From positions 3,184-12,802 of the forward strand of contig PMST01000634.1 in the NCBI GenBank assembly GCA_003168295.1: a DNA stretch of 9,619 bases, in the 5' to 3' direction. The notes under the pieces are model-generated. The model worked only from the letters and a program-made list of their open reading frames with translations, had not been told where the DNA came from and did not search any database. This document shows positions 5,973-9,619 of this stretch, one piece after another. The position numbers and the translations under genes are program-made. Positions within the stretch are counted from its first letter, which is position 1. Each line of letters opens with the position of its first letter. The stretch is from Actinomycetota bacterium. GTDB lineage: Bacteria > Actinomycetota > Actinomycetes > Streptosporangiales > Streptosporangiaceae.

Positions 5973-6427
5973 GAATGTCCCACCTCTATCGGAGGTTCCG
6001 ACCCGTGGCTGGGTACGGGCTCGTTCATGAGCAGCCAGAACACCCCGAGGGCGTTGACGGCCTCGGTGAAGTCGGAGAACTTGACCGGCTTTCGCACGTA
6101 GGCGTTGGCGCCGTTGCGGTAGCTGTCCAGGATGTCCTCTTCCAGTTTCGAGCTGGTCAGGACGACTACCGGGATCAGCGCCGTCCGGTCGTCGGCGCGC
6201 ATCCTGCGCAGAACCTCCAGCCCGCCGATCTTCGGGAGGTTCAAGTCGAGCAAGATCAGAGCCGGGCTCGGCGTGACGTCGTCATCGGGGAAGAGGTACC
6301 CCAGAGCCTCGGCGCCGTCTCGCACTACGGTGATCTCGTTGCGGATGTTGCTTCTCTTGAAGGCCCGCAGCGTCAGCGCCTCGTCGTCGGGATTGTCCTC
6401 TACCAGCAAGATGGTGGGAGTAGTCAT
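5969..6427 (-). CDS. Single-domain response regulator, Rcp1-like
   Basis: Encodes 152 residues, almost entirely one receiver domain. The acidic pair is E10/D11 in LLVEDNPDD, the phospho-acceptor D61 in LILLDLNLPKIGG, the switch T91 in VVLTSS, and K113-P114 in VRKPVKF. The DNPDDEALTLRAF start, the FPDDD loop and the F/W-rich last helix (ALGVFWLL) are typical of the small receivers that pair with phytochrome-like kinases (Rcp1 type). With no output domain, it should act as a phosphate shuttle or by direct binding to a target. ATG 6427 overlaps the stop of the PAS kinase (ATGA, 6427-6424), and AAGGA lies 6 bases upstream, so it is very likely co-translated with that kinase, its most probable donor. 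The 3' end overlaps the second regulator in the same way. Confidence 0.93.
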   Translation of the reverse strand: MTTPTILLVEDNPDDEALTLRAFKRSNIRNEITVVRDGAEALGYLFPDDDVTPSPALILLDLNLPKIGGLEVLRRMRADDRTALIPVVVLTSSKLEEDILDSYRNGANAYVRKPVKFSDFTEAVNALGVFWLLMNEPVPSHGSEPPIEVGHS

Positions 6428-7527
6428 GCGCTTTCCTTACCGTCCAGGGTGAAGTAGAAAGTCGCGCCCGCCCCGACGGCGCCCTCGGCCCAGATCCGGC
6501 CGCCGTGGAGTTCCACGATCTGCCGCACGATGGCCAGGCCGGTGCCGGTGCCGGTGCCGGGGAAGTCGCGGGCCGGATGCAGCCGCTGGAACGGCTGGAA
6601 CAGCTTGCCTGCGTACTCGGGATCGAATCCGGCGCCGTTGTCGCGCACGTAATAGCACATGGAGGCGTCCCCGCCCGGTGCCGCTCCGAACTCGATCAAC
6701 GTATCGTCCCGGCCGTAGGTGAACCTCCAGGCGTTGCCCAGCAGGTTTTCCAGGACCGTGCGGATGAGCCGGCGGTCCGCCAAGGCCGGGACGGGCCTGG
6801 CGATAACGAAACGGGCGTGGCGGCCTGGTTCTCCACTCTGGAGTTCCGCGGCGATCCGGGCCGCCTCCTCGCCGACATCAAACGACTGCAGTTGCAACTC
6901 GGCCCGCGAGTTACGCGAAACCTGTACCAGATAATCGATCAGCCGAGCCATCTGCTCGCTGGCGGCGACGATCCGCTCGGCGTACTCGCGGCCTTCCTCG
7001 TCGAGACTCTTCCCGTACTCCTCGAGCAGGGCCCCGCTGTACCCGCTGAGCGCCCTCAGCGGGGCCCGCAGATCGTGGGATACCGAGTAGATGAAACTGT
7101 CCAGGCTCTGACTGGAACGCTCAAGATCCCTCAGCCGGAGCTGCCCGGTGATGTCCCGGATGGCCGCGGCGACCATGATGCCCGCACCGGTGTCGATCGC
7201 GGACAAAGAGATCTCGGCCGGGAAGGTACTGGCATCGTAGCGGCGGCCGGCCAGCGGCATGTCCCCGCCCATCGGCCGGTGCCGCGGGTCCGCGAGGAAC
7301 GCGGCCCGATGTCCCGGGTGCGCCGCGCGAGACCCCTCCGGGACCAGGATCTCGACCGGCTCGCCGATAAGCTCCTCGCGCTTGTAGCCGAACAGTCGCT
7401 CCGCCTCGGCGTTGACCAGGACGACCCGGCCGTCGGTGGCGATGCACACCATCGCGTCAGGAACCGCCTCAAGCAGCGCGACGAATGCGGCGTCGACCGG
7501 CGGTGCCAGCGATGTGGACAGTGTCAC
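6424..7527 (-). CDS. Soluble PAS sensor histidine kinase
   Basis: Encodes 367 residues with no membrane segment, so the input is cytoplasmic. A PAS domain (about 14-127) has VPDAMVCIATDGRVVLVNAEAERLFGY-type core residues and ends in AAIRDITG. HisKA has YSVSHDLRAPLRAL with phospho-acceptor H151. HATPase_c has N-box NLLGNAWRFT (N265), DNGAGF (296-301) and a G2 box reading GTGTGTGL (324-331), two residues longer than the GAGIGL of its paralogue. The segment FQPFQRLH and the block WAEGAVG-GATFYFTLD are shared with the large membrane kinase, so the two cores are paralogues. The start is GTG 7527. No Shine-Dalgarno is present, but a TACAAT box 7 bases upstream suggests a leaderless mRNA. It is the first gene of a three-gene operon with two receivers. 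Confidence 0.92.
   Translation of the reverse strand: MTLSTSLAPPVDAAFVALLEAVPDAMVCIATDGRVVLVNAEAERLFGYKREELIGEPVEILVPEGSRAAHPGHRAAFLADPRHRPMGGDMPLAGRRYDASTFPAEISLSAIDTGAGIMVAAAIRDITGQLRLRDLERSSQSLDSFIYSVSHDLRAPLRALSGYSGALLEEYGKSLDEEGREYAERIVAASEQMARLIDYLVQVSRNSRAELQLQSFDVGEEAARIAAELQSGEPGRHARFVIARPVPALADRRLIRTVLENLLGNAWRFTYGRDDTLIEFGAAPGGDASMCYYVRDNGAGFDPEYAGKLFQPFQRLHPARDFPGTGTGTGLAIVRQIVELHGGRIWAEGAVGAGATFYFTLDGKESA
6538..6560. repeat. Hexanucleotide tandem repeat (GCCGGT, nearly 4 copies) in the ATP-binding G2 box
   Basis: Almost four perfect copies of GCCGGT encode the alternating Gly-Thr run of the kinase nucleotide-binding loop on the - strand. Change by one copy would add or remove one Gly-Thr pair without shifting the frame. 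Confidence 0.9.
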
Positions 7528-7534
7528 AGTTTGT

Positions 7535-7551
7535 ATTGTAGCAGTTACTTA
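7535..7551 (-). promoter_or_regulatory. Candidate promoter for the PAS kinase operon, leaderless
   Basis: On the - strand, TACAAT (7540-7535) is a good -10 box ending 7 bases before the GTG start, which would put transcription initiation at or next to the first codon. The element TAAGTAACTG (7551-7542) lies immediately upstream, in the -35/-10 spacer, where a bound repressor would block polymerase. A clear -35 hexamer at standard spacing is not seen. The same 10-mer occurs in the palindrome upstream of the large kinase. Confidence 0.42.
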
Positions 7552-7618
7552 AGGTGGCAACAGGATCGGATTTCGTGAGGCCAGGCGACGTTGCTCCCCT
7601 TTGCAGGCTCCTGAACAC

Positions 7619-9619
7619 TCATGCTGGCACGATCGGGATCGCTGGCCGCGCCCGCTGGTCCTGGAGCCAGGCGAAGCTGTCGAGCAGTTCACCGAGCTCG
7701 GCGAGCTCGACGGGCTTGGTGAGGTAGGCGAACGCACCGCCGGCCAGCAGGCGATGGATGACGCCGCGGGAGGCGTCAGCAGAAAGGACCATCACGGGAA
7801 TGGCGGCGGTGGCCGGGTCAGCCTTGAGTTCGTTGAGTACCTCCTCTCCGTGCAGGTCGGGCAGGTTCAGGTCGAGCAGGATGAGGTCGGGTATCTCCCG
7901 GACGGCGCATTCGAGGCCGGCCCGGCCAGATATCGCGGACAGTAGCCGCATCTCCGGCCTGCTCCTCAGGAACCGGGCTACCACCTCGACGTTCGCCGGG
8001 TTGTCTTCGATGTAGAGAACGCGGAGGCCGGCGGCCGGGACGTGCGGTCTGGCCGCCGGTGACGCTGGCGCGGGGCTGGGGGCCGGGACCTGGATCAGGT
8101 CCGCGGCGCGGGGAAGGTTGACGGTGAAAGCCGCTCCCTGGCCAAGGACGCTTGATGCGGTCAGGTGGCCTCCCATGGCCTCGGTGAGGGCCCGGGCCAG
8201 GGGCAGCCCGATCCCGGTGCCCTCGACCTCGGTCCGTTCGGCGCCGAGGCGCTCGAACGGGATGAAGATCCGCTCCAGGTCATCTGCCGCCAGGCCCGGC
8301 CCGGTGTCGGTGACCACGATGCTGACCTGGCCGGTGCCATCTTCGGCGCAGGAGATCGTGATGCTGCCGTCCCGGTGGTTGTACTTGACGGCATTGGAGA
8401 TCAGGTTGACCAGGATCTGGGCCAGCCGCTGCCGGTCGACGAAGACCGCCAGGGCCGGATACACGCGGTCCCTGATGATCCGGATCGAGCGCTCGGCGGC
8501 AATCGGCGCCATGAGCCGGCAGGCCTCCTCGATCACCGGGCGGACCAAGACCGGCTCCACAGACAGGCCCAGGTCACCCGATTCGATCCGGGCGATGTCA
8601 ATGAGCTCGTTGATGAGCGCGAGCAGGTGGCGTCCGGCACCGAGTATCCGCGTGACGCCGTCGCTGTCTTCCTCGCTGAGTTCAGACATCTGGAGGAGCT
8701 GCGCGAAGCCGAGGATGGAGTTCAGCGGGGTCCGCAGCTCGTGGCTCGTGCTGGACAAGAACGAGTTCTTCGCCTGGGTTGCCCTCATGGCCGCATCCCT
8801 GGCCGCTATCAGGTCGGCGGCCCGTCCGGCCAGCAGCTGTTCGGCCCTGAGGTGTGACTTGTAGACGAGACCGATTTCGTCACCCGCAGCGAAAGCCGGC
8901 TCGATCGGCAGTCCCTCGCCCAGCCGGCGCGCGTTCTCCGCGTTCATGCGGACCCGGCTCGCGATGCCCGAGGTGAACAGGGCGACGCCGGCCAGCCCGG
9001 CGAGCAGCGCCAGCACCAGGCCGGCGATGTCGAGCAACTCGATCCTGGTCTGCAGCGTGGTGAGCTTGTTGTGCTCGACGGTGACCAGGGCCGCAGGACC
9101 GGCGGTGAGAGCGGCGACCTGGGTGCGCAGCCGGTCCGTGGTGGCCTTTTCGTTGAGCAGCGCCGGAAGGAGGTTCGGGGCCGAGGTACCGTCGCTGATG
9201 GCCGAGCGTAGCTGCGCCAGTTCGACCAGGACCTGGCCCGTGATGGCGTCCAGCGTCTGCTGCTGGCGGCCGACCCCTGCTATGGCGGCCGTGTGCCGCA
9301 ACGATGTGCGTTCGGCGCCGATCCGGGTCAGCGTGAGGGTGTAAGGGGCGAGGAAGACCGGGTCGCGGGTCGCGGCGTAGCCGCGGATACCCGTTTCCGC
9401 GTTCACCACGTCGGCGAGAACCTGGGTGGCCGCGCTGTCCAGGTTGCGGGCGCTGGTGCTGATGCTGCGTTCACTACTCTCATTTTGCTGGAGCAGCAGG
9501 TTCGCCGAGATGAGACCCATCAGGGCGATCAACGGCACCGCGACTACGATCAGGCCCTTCGCCCGCAGGGACCGGTCGAGCCACCACTGCCTGATCCCGT
9601 GCGCCTGGACGGTTCCCCG
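7619..9619 (-). CDS. Hybrid sensor kinase CHASE3-HAMP-HisKA-HATPase-REC (5' end outside window)
   Basis: The frame is open to the right edge; 666 residues are visible, numbered from the edge. WWLDRSLRAKG (12-22) then a membrane span (about 22-43) are typical of the first residues of such kinases, so little seems missing. A CHASE3-like extracellular domain follows (about 55-185, with NAETGIRGYAATRD), then a second span (about 197-218), a HAMP linker (about 220-265), HisKA with STSHELRTPLNSILGF (H293), and HATPase with NLISNAVKY (N409), DTGPGL (438-443) and GTGIGL. A Pro/Ala linker leads to a C-terminal receiver with acidic pair E538/D539, phospho-acceptor D583 in LILLDLNLP and K635 in LTKPVEL. 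It probably passes phosphate from H293 to D583 internally; no Hpt protein is in view for onward transfer. The stop is TGA 7621-7619, 91 bases before the PAS kinase operon on the same strand. The signal is unknown; CHASE3 senses extracytoplasmic cues. Confidence 0.93.
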   Translation of the reverse strand, partial: RGTVQAHGIRQWWLDRSLRAKGLIVVAVPLIALMGLISANLLLQQNESSERSISTSARNLDSAATQVLADVVNAETGIRGYAATRDPVFLAPYTLTLTRIGAERTSLRHTAAIAGVGRQQQTLDAITGQVLVELAQLRSAISDGTSAPNLLPALLNEKATTDRLRTQVAALTAGPAALVTVEHNKLTTLQTRIELLDIAGLVLALLAGLAGVALFTSGIASRVRMNAENARRLGEGLPIEPAFAAGDEIGLVYKSHLRAEQLLAGRAADLIAARDAAMRATQAKNSFLSSTSHELRTPLNSILGFAQLLQMSELSEEDSDGVTRILGAGRHLLALINELIDIARIESGDLGLSVEPVLVRPVIEEACRLMAPIAAERSIRIIRDRVYPALAVFVDRQRLAQILVNLISNAVKYNHRDGSITISCAEDGTGQVSIVVTDTGPGLAADDLERIFIPFERLGAERTEVEGTGIGLPLARALTEAMGGHLTASSVLGQGAAFTVNLPRAADLIQVPAPSPAPASPAARPHVPAAGLRVLYIEDNPANVEVVARFLRSRPEMRLLSAISGRAGLECAVREIPDLILLDLNLPDLHGEEVLNELKADPATAAIPVMVLSADASRGVIHRLLAGGAFAYLTKPVELAELGELLDSFAWLQDQRARPAIPIVPA

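Noticed and set aside
7619..8864. Long + strand frames (such as 8118-8864) opposite the hybrid kinase
   Set aside because: Compositional shadows with no recognisable motif; the opposite strand carries complete HisKA, HATPase and REC motifs.
1..9619. Defence island, CRISPR array, prophage or insertion sequence
   Set aside because: No transposase, integrase, nuclease, spaced direct-repeat array or phage structural gene was found; the content is a glycosyltransferase region plus two-component signalling genes.

Overview
The window is very GC-rich (most codons end in G or C), has short intergenic gaps and carries a GT4 glycosyltransferase beside a dense set of PAS/CHASE3 sensor kinases. This suggests a high-GC actinomycete, possibly of the Streptosporangiales or Frankiales type. 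The genus cannot be fixed from the sequence alone. No rRNA, tRNA, CRISPR array, transposase or phage gene was seen.

Left part (1-2025, + strand). A gene-poor and partly AT-rich stretch (about 58-589) ends in a perfect 24-bp tandem duplication that carries two copies of an 11-bp palindrome. Next comes the N-terminal stub of a GT4-type glycosyltransferase (590-904), which looks like a decayed gene. Its stop codon overlaps the start of an intact GT4 glycosyltransferase (901-2025) in an ATGA arrangement. This is probably the remnant of a two-glycosyltransferase operon.

Convergent zone (2026-2382). This contains a striking interrupted inverted repeat with an AT-rich core (2155-2208). It also holds a likely frameshifted minus-strand gene remnant (2177-2382), whose start overlaps the stop of the adjacent kinase gene.

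Right part (2379-9619, all - strand) is a two-component signalling cluster. In transcription order it holds: (i) a membrane hybrid kinase with CHASE3, HAMP, HisKA, HATPase and REC domains, cut by the window edge; (ii) a tightly coupled three-gene operon of a soluble PAS kinase, an Rcp1-like single-domain response regulator and a second regulator with a REC domain plus a histidine-less helix resembling the start of HisKA, joined by two 4-nt ATGA overlaps; (iii) a large membrane kinase with eight predicted membrane spans and two PAS domains, with no intact response regulator of its own. The kinase cores of (ii) and (iii) are clear paralogues. Their upstream regions share a 10-bp element, TAAGTAACTG, which in one case lies inside a 22-bp palindrome. 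The most interesting inference is that the kinases are co-regulated and may converge on the two stand-alone receivers. None of the regulators here has a DNA-binding domain, so output is probably by protein-protein contact.
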